Assembly (NCBI RefSeq): GCF_000283155.1
Contig: NW_004454181.1
Location: 19,967,778 to 20,031,777 of the forward strand
DNA: 64,000 nt
Origin: Ceratotherium simum simum
Taxonomy: Eukaryota; Chordata; Mammalia; Perissodactyla; Rhinocerotidae
Reading direction: 5' to 3'
Numbering within the stretch: position 1 is the first letter of the stretch; every line of letters begins with the position of its first letter. The translations under genes were made by a program, and so were the position numbers. Positions 45,258 to 54,710 of this stretch are shown piece by piece. The notes below the pieces were generated by a model that had not been told where the DNA came from, made no database searches, and saw nothing but the letters and a program-made list of their open reading frames with translations.

Positions 45258-45820
45258 TATCACATCATTGGGAGTTTATTGTACACCCACAGACAGAAGA
45301 AAGGAAAACCAGGAAAGGTCTCAGGACCAACACAACCAGACCTCACAGAGAACTGAACCCCCTGCTCACTGCTCAAAAATGCAATATTGCTCTGCAAGAG
45401 GAGGTTAGATACTCCATTGACTGACAAGCACATAACACAGCTTCTCTCAGCATCTCTCAGCCTCTGCTGCTCTCTCATCTTCTTTCTACTGCCCTCCGTG
45501 TGTCTCAAATTCAAAAAGTGAATGAGAGGATCTGATTCAGTCATTTTGTCATCACCCAATATGACAATATGCACTGGGCAGAGCTCTCAGGCCAGGCCAA
45601 CTCACGGCCAGTAGTCTGCTCAGCCTGTAGACAGGTGCCTTTGGCCTTGATCTAATTACTCACGTGCAGGGTAGCACGATCATACAACACAAACCTGGAA
45701 ATGTACACATCAGGAACTTCTGTGGCTGTTCCTCTCAGAAGTCGCTGAAAGCATGATAGGCACGCAAAGACTCACGTTGTCTTCTTCAGTAAATTCGTCA
45801 AATAATATCTGTTCTATTGC
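45258..45820 (-). other. Exon-like block: candidate terminal exon, microexon or retrocopy remnant
   Basis: On the minus strand a TGCTAAC branch-like motif is followed 27 bases later by a CAG acceptor (plus 45821-45823) after a pyrimidine tract. From there one frame only is open, giving AIEQILFDEFTEEDN (45820-45776). A GTGAGT donor-like hexamer follows (45770-45775). If it is not spliced, the frame continues 21 more codons to TGA (45712-45710), with another frame ending at TGA 45737-45735. Downstream is UTR-like sequence with AATAAA (45275-45280). I do not recognise the protein. Repeat-derived LTR sequence cannot be excluded for 45260-45700. Confidence 0.35.
45275..45280 (-). promoter_or_regulatory. 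Polyadenylation signal AATAAA (minus strand)
   Basis: Plus strand tttatt, about 15-20 bases before a short A run on the minus strand (45253-45258). It may serve the exon-like block. Confidence 0.4.
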
Positions 45821-45867
45821 CTGAATAGTGGGGGAGAAATAAATCGGTTAGCACTGGATTTGGTTCC

Positions 45868-46040
45868 ATGTGACAGAAAACCCAAAATGATTTAAACACA
45901 TGAGGGTTTATTCTCTCAAGTGGAAGAAGTCAGGAGGTGGGCAGTCCAGGGCTGGTACAGTCCAGGGCTGGTACGGCAACTTGTAGTCAGGAATTCAGGA
46001 GCATCCTAACTTTCTGCTCCTCATCCTAACACACAGTAGA
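45868..46040 (+). mobile_element. Old dispersed repeat, copy 6, left piece
   Basis: 'gtgacagaaaacccaaaatg', 'atttaaacacatgagggttt', 'gaagtcaggaggtgggcagt', 'ctttctgctcctcatccta'. Contains an exact 16-bp tandem duplication cagtccagggctggta (45942-45957, 45958-45973). It resumes at about 46437. Confidence 0.6.
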
Positions 46041-46059
46041 GAAGTCATTATTTCTGCTC

Positions 46060-46436
46060 ATCAATATACTTTTCTTCTCTCATTTCAATCAAGCACACAA
46101 TAGGACTGCACTTTCCTTCTCCTTTGAATTTTGGTATGGCGTGTAACCTGCCTTGGCAAATGAGCTGTGAGGGGAAGTGACGTGTGTCACTTCTGAGCAG
46201 AAGCTTTAAGAGCCAGTGCAGAATTCATTCTGTATGTCCTTCCACCTACTACTGTGATTTTGAAAGCACAGATCAAAAGGAAACCTCCAACAGCCTGGGT
46301 GGTGGAGTGACTCTAGTTAGCACAGGTTCTTTGCTGAACTCTATTGGACATTCAGGTGAGAAAGAAACATAAAACCACTGAGATTTGGGGATTGTTGTTA
46401 TTGTAGCATAACCTAGTCTATCCTGACTAATACATA
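46060..46436 (+). mobile_element. MaLR-type (MLT1-like) solo LTR
   Basis: 'ggtatggcgtgtaacctgcc', 'agtgacgtgtgtcacttctg', 'accactgagatttggggat' and the end 'gtctatcctgactaatac' match an MLT1-class LTR end. No internal region. It splits copy 6 of the dispersed repeat. Confidence 0.75.
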
Positions 46437-46760
46437 TGACCATCCTCAAAGTTACTTCCTGGTCTACCCAGACTCCTAGAGATTTAGCCATCACCTTCAC
46501 ATTCCAGGCATCAGGAAAGAAACACGGGGAAGGGCAAACGGGCCAAATCTCTCAGTGATGTCATCTCTCTTAAGGAGTCTTCTTGAAAGTTCCACACTTG
46601 AATTTTCACTTACATCTCACTGGCCAGAATTTAGTTTCATAGACAATGTAACTGCCATAAAGGATGCTGGGTAGTGTAGTCTTTTAGGGTGACACCTTGC
46701 TGCCCTGAAAGTAATCAAGCTATGTTGTTAAGGAAGACGGAGAGAAAGGATAGTGGGTAA
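46437..46760 (+). mobile_element. Old dispersed repeat, copy 6, right piece
   Basis: 'accatcctcaaagttacttc', 'ggcatcaggaaagaaacacg', 'ggaagggcaaacgggccaaa', 'ctcactggccagaatttagt', 'ggatgctgggtagtgtagtc'. Confidence 0.6.
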
Positions 46761-46879
46761 TCAACCAATAGCATCTGACACAAATTATGATTCTCACTTT
46801 CTTCTTTTACTTACATTTTCCTAATTTTTCTATAAGACCTGTAGTAATTGCATATAAGAAAAAAAAGTTATTGGCAACC

Positions 46880-47160
46880 TCTCATTTATCCATTAGGATA
46901 GTTCGAAGGCCACCTACTTTATGAATACTTCCTTTATCAACCCAGTAGAAGCCCAGTCTCTCTCCTGTGAGTTCTCCCTAAATCTTGTTTGTCCCACCCT
47001 TCATTTTTCTTTTTAATCACATTTGCCTTTGTATCATAGTTACCTGTGTGAATGCACGCGACGTCTCCTACCTGATCATAGGTTCCTTGAGGGCAGGGTC
47101 CAGCTCTTATTCTCCTCCATCTTCTAAGACACAATTCATGTATGGTAGGTGTTCTATATT
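46880..47160 (+). mobile_element. L2 LINE 3' end
   Basis: 'ataggttccttgagggcagg', 'gtccagctcttattctcc', 'tggtaggtgttctatattg' in L2 3' order. Confidence 0.65.
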
Positions 47161-47690
47161 GGAAGAAGAGAAAGAAAAAAGAAGGAAAAAAGGCTATTGC
47201 TCAAATAATATTTATTTTCTTTTAAATTCCAAACTGAAACAGAAAGAAGCTCTTCCTTCCTCCAGAGTAAGCACGTTAAGGAAGTACCTAAGTGCAAAGC
47301 ACCAAGTTCAGGTCCTTGTCAAAGAGAATTTAGACGGAAAGCAAGCACCAGACATCCAAGAGGGGAAATGATGCAACACACATGGAAATGTATGGACTGG
47401 GTGAATTTGGGTATGATCGAACTTAGGAAGCACGTGGATAGGTTGTGCTGGCAGCTGCATGTCATGGAGGCTAGCACGTGAATGTCCTCTAGAGTACGCC
47501 AGAGCTTCCCTCCACACTGCCCATGCCTTCAGGTCACCTCATATGTGGAACTTCTTTATAACTAAGTACGTGGTGTCTATCAGTGACTAAAGACCCTGAA
47601 ATTTCATCTATGTAAACGTTCATACAAAATTCTAATATCCAACCAAGTGTGCTGAGGGAAAAAGCCAATGTACTGACATTACCCTCTCTG
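47161..47690. other. No recognised feature
   Basis: Unique-looking. Confidence 0.4.
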
Positions 47691-47694
47691 AGTA

Positions 47695-47845
47695 CGTGTT
47701 ACATGTGCTACGTACCAGGCATTATGCTAAGCACTTTACAAGCATTGCCTCATTTTATCCTCACGATGTCCCCATGCAATGGATATTATTTTAACTCCTA
47801 TTTCTAAAATGCAAAAACAAAAGAGCTCAGGGATTTTAGGAGATC
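47695..47845 (-). mobile_element. MIR SINE, left piece
   Basis: 'gctacgtaccaggcattatg', 'ctaagcactttacaagcatt', 'cctcattttatcctcacgat'. It resumes at 48360. Confidence 0.8.
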
Positions 47846-47849
47846 AATT

Positions 47850-48355
47850 ACACTAATGGTGCCATTTAATGGTCTCCCTCTATGCACCGCCTGTGTCAAG
47901 TGACTTTGTGGCTCCTCTTATCAAAGGATGGAATCTATTTCCCCATCCCTTGAATTTAGGCTGGTCTTGTGACTTGCTTTGGCCAAAATAATCTTACAGA
48001 AGTGAGAATGTGCTGGCTCTGAGCCTATGCTCTAAGAAGGCTCGCGTGCTTCTATTGTCTCTCTCTTCAAACCTTGCTGCTGCACGTGAAAAACCGGAGT
48101 AAGCCTGCTGTGTTATGAGGAGCACGTGGAGCAGAGCTGAGTTACGTTAGCTGACTAGCCGACCCCCAGCTGACCCACCAGCTGGCCCAAGATGTATAAG
48201 TGAGCCCAGCCAGGATCAGCCGAGCCCACCCTGATCAGCAGAACCACCCAGCCAATGTCTGGACTCCTGAGCGTTTATTTTAAATGTTTATTATTGTATG
48301 TCACTGAAGGTCTGTAGTTGCTTGTTAAGCAACATTATTGTGGCACTAGATAGCT
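47850..48355 (+). mobile_element. MaLR-type (MLT1-like) solo LTR with internal minisatellite
   Basis: 'ttgaatttaggctggtcttg', 'tgacttgctttggccaaaat', 'gcttctattgtctctctctt', then repeated cagctgaccc / gatcagccgagccc units (48160-48240), 'gtttattttaaatgtttatt' and 'cactagatagctgatagag'. It splits a MIR. Confidence 0.85.
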
Positions 48356-48359
48356 GATA

Positions 48360-48465
48360 GAGGGATAAATAAGTAGATTCTTCAAGGTCATACAGCTAGT
48401 AAATGACAGAGTCGAGATTCGAACCTAGTATGTCTACCTGCAGAGCCTGACATGCATGGGGAAAA
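48360..48465 (-). mobile_element. MIR SINE, right piece
   Basis: 'tcaaggtcatacagctagta', 'aatgacagagtcgagattcg', 'aacctagtatgtctacctgc' continue the MIR from 47695. Confidence 0.8.
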
Positions 48466-48519
48466 CCTGAGAAAGAACAAATCATCTGGCAAATATCCAA
48501 AGTTCCTCAAGATCTTCAG

Positions 48520-48695
48520 TCTCCAAGTCAGAGGTCTGGTGTTCAACTCTGGGGTCTCAATTATCTAGTCCAGGCTTCTGGACCTTGGTGTCCTTATCTT
48601 TCAAATGGGCATAATAAATACTTCTTTTAACAAGATTCTTATTAAGATCCAATGAGATACCCGATGTGAAAGCACCTCACAAAAGGCTATGCAGA
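48520..48695 (+). mobile_element. MIR SINE
   Basis: 'gtccttatctttcaaatggg', 'aagatccaatgagatacccg', 'gtgaaagcacctcacaaaag'. Confidence 0.7.
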
Positions 48696-48699
48696 TACC

Positions 48700-49490
48700 T
48701 ACATCGCATTCTCCACCTCTGTCAACAGCTCAATGAGCAGAGGCTCCTCTGCCTTAAAGGGGTTTTGCCAGCAAGTCCTCTGCATTTCTCCATTTGCAGA
48801 TTGATTATGGCGTGAGTGCACCTGTGGAGGAGAGTGTAGTGGATGGTTTGTCTTTAGAGCATTCCCCCTCCATTAACAGGAAAGCTTTAGCTGAGTTCTA
48901 AATAGGGGAAAAAGATAAAAACAACCTAAGCTGCTATCAACTCACAGTGGCCCTTAATGGAGATTTAATGCTGGGAGATCTAGCTTGCCACAAGATTGTG
49001 ACACAACTGTATTTTCTTCTGTCTGGGTTAGGTGAGTGGTAGTGTGGCCGCATTCAAAGGCGGTGGGGAGAGGGTGGTGGGAGGGCCGTTAATCATGTTT
49101 CTCAGAGCATGGTCTGGACTATAAGCAGAAATAAAGGGACAGGGAGAGTAGGAGATGGCTGGAGAACGACCTTTGGGGCAGGGCGTTATCAAGGAAGCAC
49201 AAATAGGAGGGTCAGGCTACACATTGCCTGCTCTTACTCCTCTCATTTTTACAACTAAATTCCTCCTCCCTGGAGCCCCAAAACCCACTCTAGCAAAGCC
49301 TTTACAGAGATCATTTAGTTTCCCGGGTAATTCCAGACATGGTCTCAGCATGCAAAAGATCAGGATTCAGAAGCATCACAGAATGCCTTAGAGTCTCTAG
49401 TTAACTTCTGCTTTCATCTTTTACACATCTAAATACTTTTTTAAATGTGCTTACATTTAATGTTTAACCCCAGACACTACCCAGCTGTAT
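48700..49490. other. Unique stretch, candidate conserved non-coding element at 48740-49060
   Basis: No repeat recognised. 48840-49010 is dense in simple regulatory-type motifs (agataa, taaaaaca, agcttt) and lacks low-complexity sequence. Confidence 0.4.
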
Positions 49491-49494
49491 GCAT

Positions 49495-49965
49495 ACACCA
49501 GTATGCATTCATGCAGTCATTCATCAAACATTATTTGCACCCCTCTGTTAGGTGACAGGCACTGTGCTAGGCCCAAAGGACACAAAGATGAATGACATGA
49601 GTTCCCTGCCCTCAAAGAGAGCCCAGTCCATCAAAGAGGCATAATTGGAAGACAGGGCTTAATCTGAACATGGGAAATCAGAAACTGCTTCGTGGAGGAA
49701 GTGCCACCCTAGCTGAGGCATGAATGATGAGGAGACCGAGAAGTCTTTAGTGAGCAGTGAGCATGAGCAAGGCACAGAGGCGAGAAGAACTATGGTGTGC
49801 AGAGAGCAAGAGAGTGGTTAGAGAACATAGGAAAGAGAACAGGGCAGCTGGAGTTGAGTCTGGAAAGGTAGGTCAGGCTAGATTACAGGAGGGGCTCAGA
49901 GGCCATGCTAAGAAGTCTGCAGGTGGTGTGGAATCAGCAAGGGCTTAAGCAGAGAAATATAATGG
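49495..49965 (-). mobile_element. L2 LINE fragment, head-to-head partner 1
   Basis: 'attcatcaaacattatttgc', 'gacaggcactgtgctaggcc', 'cctgccctcaaagagagccc' and later L2 internal text. Its 5' end points right. Confidence 0.8.
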
Positions 49966-50285
49966 TTCGGTCTTCTCCACCTCCATGATTGGCACCACTC
50001 AGTTGCTCAGGCTAAAAATCTGAGTCAACCTTACACTGACCCGTCACTCATCTTTCCCTGCATATCCAATCAATTAGACAGTTCTGTAGATTCTACCTCT
50101 AAAACCTGCCACTAGTCTTCACCTCTCCTTCCTCCACCCTTCTCTTAGCCCCTGTCACCTCTCACCTGGGATGATCCCCTAACAGCTACCTGCTTCCACT
50201 CTTGCATCTGTTCTCCCCACTGCAGAGCCATCTTTTCTAAACATAAATCAGAACTCGTCTCTTTTCTGCTTCAAATTTCCAGTGG
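49966..50285 (+). mobile_element. L2 LINE, head-to-head partner 2, left piece
   Basis: 'ctgacccgtcactcatcttt', 'aacagctacctgcttccact', 'aaacataaatcagaactcgt'. It runs into the ERE at 50286. Confidence 0.75.
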
Positions 50286-50496
50286 TGGGCCAGTCCCATG
50301 GCTTAGCGGTTAAGTGTGCGCGCTCCGCTACTGGCGGCCCGGGTTCGGATCCCGGGCGTGCACCAATGCACCGCTTCTCCGGCCGTGCTGAGGCCGCGTC
50401 CCACATACAGCAACTAGAAGGATGTGCAACTATGACATATAACTATCTACTGGGGCTTTGGGGAAAAAAAAAATTATTAAAAAAAAAAAAAAAGTA
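50286..50496 (+). mobile_element. ERE-type SINE, short form, young copy with exact target duplication
   Basis: Head 'gggccagtcccatggctta' with B box ggttcggatcc near 50345, cagcaactagaaggatgtgc motif and an A-rich tail (about 20 A with one tt). An exact 13-bp duplication, aaatttccagtgg, flanks it at 50273-50285 and 50497-50509. It is inserted in an L2. Confidence 0.97.
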
Positions 50497-50509
50497 AAAT
50501 TTCCAGTGG

Positions 50510-51095
50510 CTTCCAGATGGATAAAATCCATGCTCCTCATCGTGCCCTATAAGAGCCTAGGTGACCTGGTCTCTGCCCATCCTGCAACGTCATCTCCTTG
50601 CACTTCTCCCCTGCTCACCTTGCCCTAGCTGTGCTGGGGCTCTCACTGCTCCTTCAACAAGGCAAGCTCATGGCCATCTCATCACTTTTGCCCTTGACTT
50701 TTCCACCACTTAGTACTCTTTTCTCTCACATCTTCCCATGATTCTCTCTCATTTTATTCAGATCTGTGCTCAAATGACACCCCTTCAGGGAGGCTTTATT
50801 TAAGCACACTAAAAGAACCCTTCCCCACCCCTATTCCCTGTCATTAATCTCTGACCTCTTATCCTGCTTTACGCTTTTTTTAATACTTATCAAAACCTTA
50901 AATTATATTGCTTGTATATTTGTTACTCTTATTCTCTATCTTCCCTTTTAGGATGTTACTCTCTTATCTCTAGCTTCCCTTCTGGAATGCTCTATGAGAG
51001 AAGACAAACATGTCTATCTAGTTCACCACCACGTTCCCATCTCCCAGAACCATGATCTGAGCTCATAGGAGGTGCTAAAAAATATTTGTTGAGAT
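50510..51095 (+). mobile_element. L2 LINE, head-to-head partner 2, right piece
   Basis: 'cttccagatggataaaatcc', 'cctataagagcctaggtgac', 'ttctggaatgctctatgaga', 'ggaggtgctaaaaaatattt' through the L2 3' end. Confidence 0.85.
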
Positions 51096-51289
51096 GGAGG
51101 ATACAGGAAATGAGCGTGTTTGGGGCAAGAGGATGAATTCTCTTTGGGACTGGTTGAGGTATCTAAAAATCAGTCTCCATAGCTGGATTCAACGTTTCTT
51201 TAATCTTCTATCCCCATGTTTCCCCCTCATACCCATATTTCCTCTCAGATCCCAAGACCACTTTCTAAGGTCTTTAAAGAGGAGAGCTT

Positions 51290-51400
51290 TGCCTCTCTGA
51301 ATCCCACCTGCAAAATGGGAGTAATGAGACTCTCTTAAAAGTCAATTGTGAGGATCAAATGAGACAATATAAGTGAAAATTACTACCTAGACCTTGATGA
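51290..51400 (+). mobile_element. MIR SINE, 3' part
   Basis: 'cccacctgcaaaatgggag', 'aattgtgaggatcaaatgag'. Confidence 0.6.
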
Positions 51401-51905
51401 CAAATTTAGACTCCAGGGAATAGATTATCATAAGATGTTTGAATTCGATGGATACTTAGATATTATTATGTAGTATTCTGATATTTAATGTGTATTTAAC
51501 TTAATATGTTTTAAATTTTTCTGCTATAGAGACCAATTCTTATTCTTTTCTGTACTTCTCCATATCTCCACCCCAATGCCCAGCAGAGTATCTGCTATTT
51601 GTTGATTTCACAGAAAACAAACAGCTTCTGCTTCAGAATCAGGTGCGTTTGGGGATTCTCTGCTTGCTAGAGCCATGAGCCCCCAGGATACACTGAGTCC
51701 CTGACTGCCTGACCTCCAGCATCTCATTACTTCTCCCCGTATTGCTGGTCTTCTGCTCCCTTCTTGTGACCATAATAAGTTTCTGAGTCCTTTGTCTTGG
51801 CTACTACTTCTTAGAACATGTGATTGTAGGCATGCATGTCTAGCTCTCCATCCCCATGTTGACACCGTCCTAGGCTGAGGTCAAATTCAGGTACACTCTT
51901 CTTTT
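51401..51905. other. Unique sequence with a short L2-like 3' end
   Basis: 51545-51610 resembles an L2 3' end ('atgcccagcagagtatctg'). The rest shows nothing; a minus-strand open frame at 51608-51865 is unsupported. Confidence 0.4.
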
Positions 51906-51913
51906 CCAATTTA

Positions 51914-51933
51914 CACACACACACACACACACT
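51914..51933. repeat. (CA)n microsatellite
   Basis: About ten ca units. Confidence 0.95.
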
Positions 51934-51959
51934 TCTCTTATTACAATTTGAAAAAGTTG

Positions 51960-52739
51960 GAGCAAATTGTCTGTATACATTGTGTGAATGTTGATTTTTT
52001 TTAACCTAATAGAGCTTGTAAATCATTCTTTAACCATGACTTATAGACGGAACACATTCTTTTTCATAGTAAGTTCCCCTTAAGTTTACTTAACAAGTCT
52101 TCCACCAGTGACTACTTTGTTATTTCTAGTTTTTCCTATTTAAAAATCACTACACACGTGTATGGGTACGACTGTCGAACGACTTCATACAAGAAGACTG
52201 GCAAGTAGGTATGCTATAGATTTTGATTTCTATTGCCAAAAAGGCTACACCAATTTACGTGCCAAGCAATAGCATATGAGCATCTGTTTCTCAAGTATTA
52301 TCCCAAGTTTTTCATCTTTGTGAATCTGTTAAGTGAAAAATGAAACCTAATTTTTGAAAATTTGTATTTCCTTAATTGTGAGTTAGGCCAAGCATTTTAT
52401 TGAATGCTCAAGACATTTATGTTTCTTTTTCTTTGAATCTATTGTTAACATCCTCAGATCCTTTTTCTTTTGGTTATTGATTTTGTTTCTTTATTTGCAG
52501 ACACTGAATAATTAAGAAAAATTAGTTACAGTATAGTTTTTTCTATGTAAAATTTTAAATATTTTATGTAGTCAAATTTGTCAGTCTTTCTTGGGTGTTT
52601 TTTGGGAATTTATTTCTTCTTTAGAAATATCTTTTGTATTTCAAGATTACAAAAGCATTCCACTACATATTCTTTTAGTGGTTTGTATGGTTTCTTTATT
52701 TTCTTTTTTACAATTAATTCATTAATCCATATGGAATGG
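51960..52739 (-). mobile_element. Old L1, minus strand, left piece
   Basis: 'gtgactactttgttatttct', 'attgccaaaaaggctacacc', 'aaatttgtcagtctttcttg' are in reverse L1 3' order. It continues after the LTR at 53223. Confidence 0.65.
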
Positions 52740-53222
52740 TGTTAGTTGTCCATTGCTGCATGACAAATTACCACAAACTTAGCAGCTTAAAACAATACAC
52801 ATTTATTATCTCACCATTTCTGTGGATGAGGAGTTGGGCATTGTTTAACTGATTTCTTTGCTTAGAATTTCACAGGCTATGATCAACGTCTTGGCTAGAA
52901 ATACATTCTGATCAGAATCTCAACCCGGGAAGGATCCACTTCCAAGCTCCCTCAGACTGTTGTCCAAATTTGTTTCCTGATGCTGTAGGATTCAAGATAT
53001 CCTCCTTCATCAAAGTCAGAGAGAGAGAGAGACTCTAGCAAGACAGGCATTACACTATTATGTAATCACACACACATGATCACGTACAACCCATCCCTTT
53101 TGTCACATTCCAATGGTTAGAAGAAAGTCACTGATCCTTCCCACACTCAAAGAGATTACACAAAGATCTGAATACCAGGAGGCGGGGATCCTGAGGACCA
53201 TTCTAAAGTCTATCCTCCAAAA
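52740..53222 (-). mobile_element. MaLR-type (MLT1-like) solo LTR inside L1
   Basis: 'gtccattgctgcatgacaaa', 'agcagcttaaaacaatacac', 'ggaaggatccacttccaagc', a GA run at 53021-53032, 'taccaggaggcggggatcc'. No internal region. Confidence 0.8.
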
Positions 53223-53440
53223 ACTTATTTTTGTGAAAGGAGTTAGGTAGGCATATAAATTTTTTTAGATGGTTAGCCAAAGTCTTAATATCACTTATTA
53301 AATTGTCTAACTTTCTCCTAACTGATTAGAAATTCTACTTGTTTCTGTTTTTCTCAGACAGATATAGTTTAAATATTTCAAACTAGGTCATTTTTCCTTT
53401 TTTCATGTCAAGTATAGCATCTGCAATATTGGAAATGTAG
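53223..53440 (-). mobile_element. Old L1, minus strand, right piece
   Basis: 'gaaaggagttaggtaggcat' and 'agatggttagccaaagtctt' resume L1 order after the LTR. Confidence 0.55.
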
Positions 53441-54214
53441 TTTGTCAATTCCACAGTCAATGTCTTGGGCATAAAAAGAACACTTATCAGGCTTTCTCCT
53501 CAGAGGCAGTCAAGATTGTCAGTTTTTGTTACATTCTTTCATACACATGTATTTCTACGTCTTTATTCATATTTATATCCATATCCATACATATCAGCTA
53601 TATATGAGGGTTGAAGGAAATAAAATGAAGAAAGTTCATTCATTGTCTCATTCCTTTCCTCATAAGAGGTGCATATTCACAACAGAGCCCAGACAACATC
53701 AGGCAATTCCAAGTATATGCTAGGAAACACTAAATCAGCCAGTTAAGCCAAGAGCTGACACTAGTCATGTTCATAAAGGAGCCAAACTCAGGACCAGGAT
53801 GAGAAAGGGGCAGCCAACAGGTAGATGAGGCACAATTCTGAGGATATGAGTACATCCCAAAGAAGACAACATAGATAGGAAACGATGGAGAATGTGGTAG
53901 AAAAATCCCGCCACTAGCAAGTTCCATGCACTTGAACTGCCTTGGTATCCACTTGGGCCTTTATGAGTAGGATTCTATGAGTTTGATAAGGAAATTAATA
54001 ATTTCTGTAAGTACATTATGTTGCATATTGGAGTTTGTGACCATCCATTGAAGCCAATATCTTTGTCTCTCAGAAGCAGGTAGGAGAAAGACAATGAAGT
54101 ACATACTAGCCATGACATTTCCTGAACAAATGTCCATGGTCTCTACTGTTATGACAACCATCCCTACCCTGCCACTACCTTTTTGGAAGAGGTTATTTCC
54201 TATTTATTAGGGTT
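53441..54214. other. No recognised feature (about 770 bp)
   Basis: Unique-looking; a tandem 'tatatccatatcc' run near 53573. Confidence 0.4.
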
Positions 54215-54710
54215 TTTTTAAGTTTATTTTTTGTAATTACATTAATTTTGAATGGGGAATATATTCATGTGGTAAAAAATTCAAATATTACTAAATATAC
54301 ATAAAAGAAAACGTAAGTCTCTCCCATCCCCGTCCTCTAGTTCCCTAGGCTCTCTCTCCTTCCCAGAGGGAGCCACCACTGTTATCTGTTTCTCTCATGT
54401 CCTTCTAGAGATTATATTTTATATACCATTATGTATTTTATATATATGTCACTTTTTAAAAAATACAACACTAGCATGCTATATACAATTTTCTGCACTT
54501 TGCTTTTTTCACTTAATGATATATCTTAGCATGGGTTCCATGTTAGTACTATAAAACTGCCTCATTTTTAACAGCTACATAGTATTGTTTGGATATAATA
54601 TAATTTATGTAACTATCTCCTGTTAGTGGACATTTAGTCTATTTTCCATCTTTTGCTTTTAGAATAATGCTTAATAAATGATTTCATACTTCATATATCA
54701 TTTTAATTCA
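54215..54710 (-). mobile_element. Old L1 3' end, minus strand
   Basis: 'ttcatgtggtaaaaaattca', 'tctctctccttcccagaggg', 'agccaccactgttatctgtt' and 'gttagtggacatttagtcta' are in reverse L1 3' order. Confidence 0.8.

Noticed and set aside
45004..45424. Two overlapping plus-strand frames of 82 and 124 codons
   Set aside because: They run antisense through a retroposed LTR-ended RNA and the UTR-like block; composition follows the repeat.
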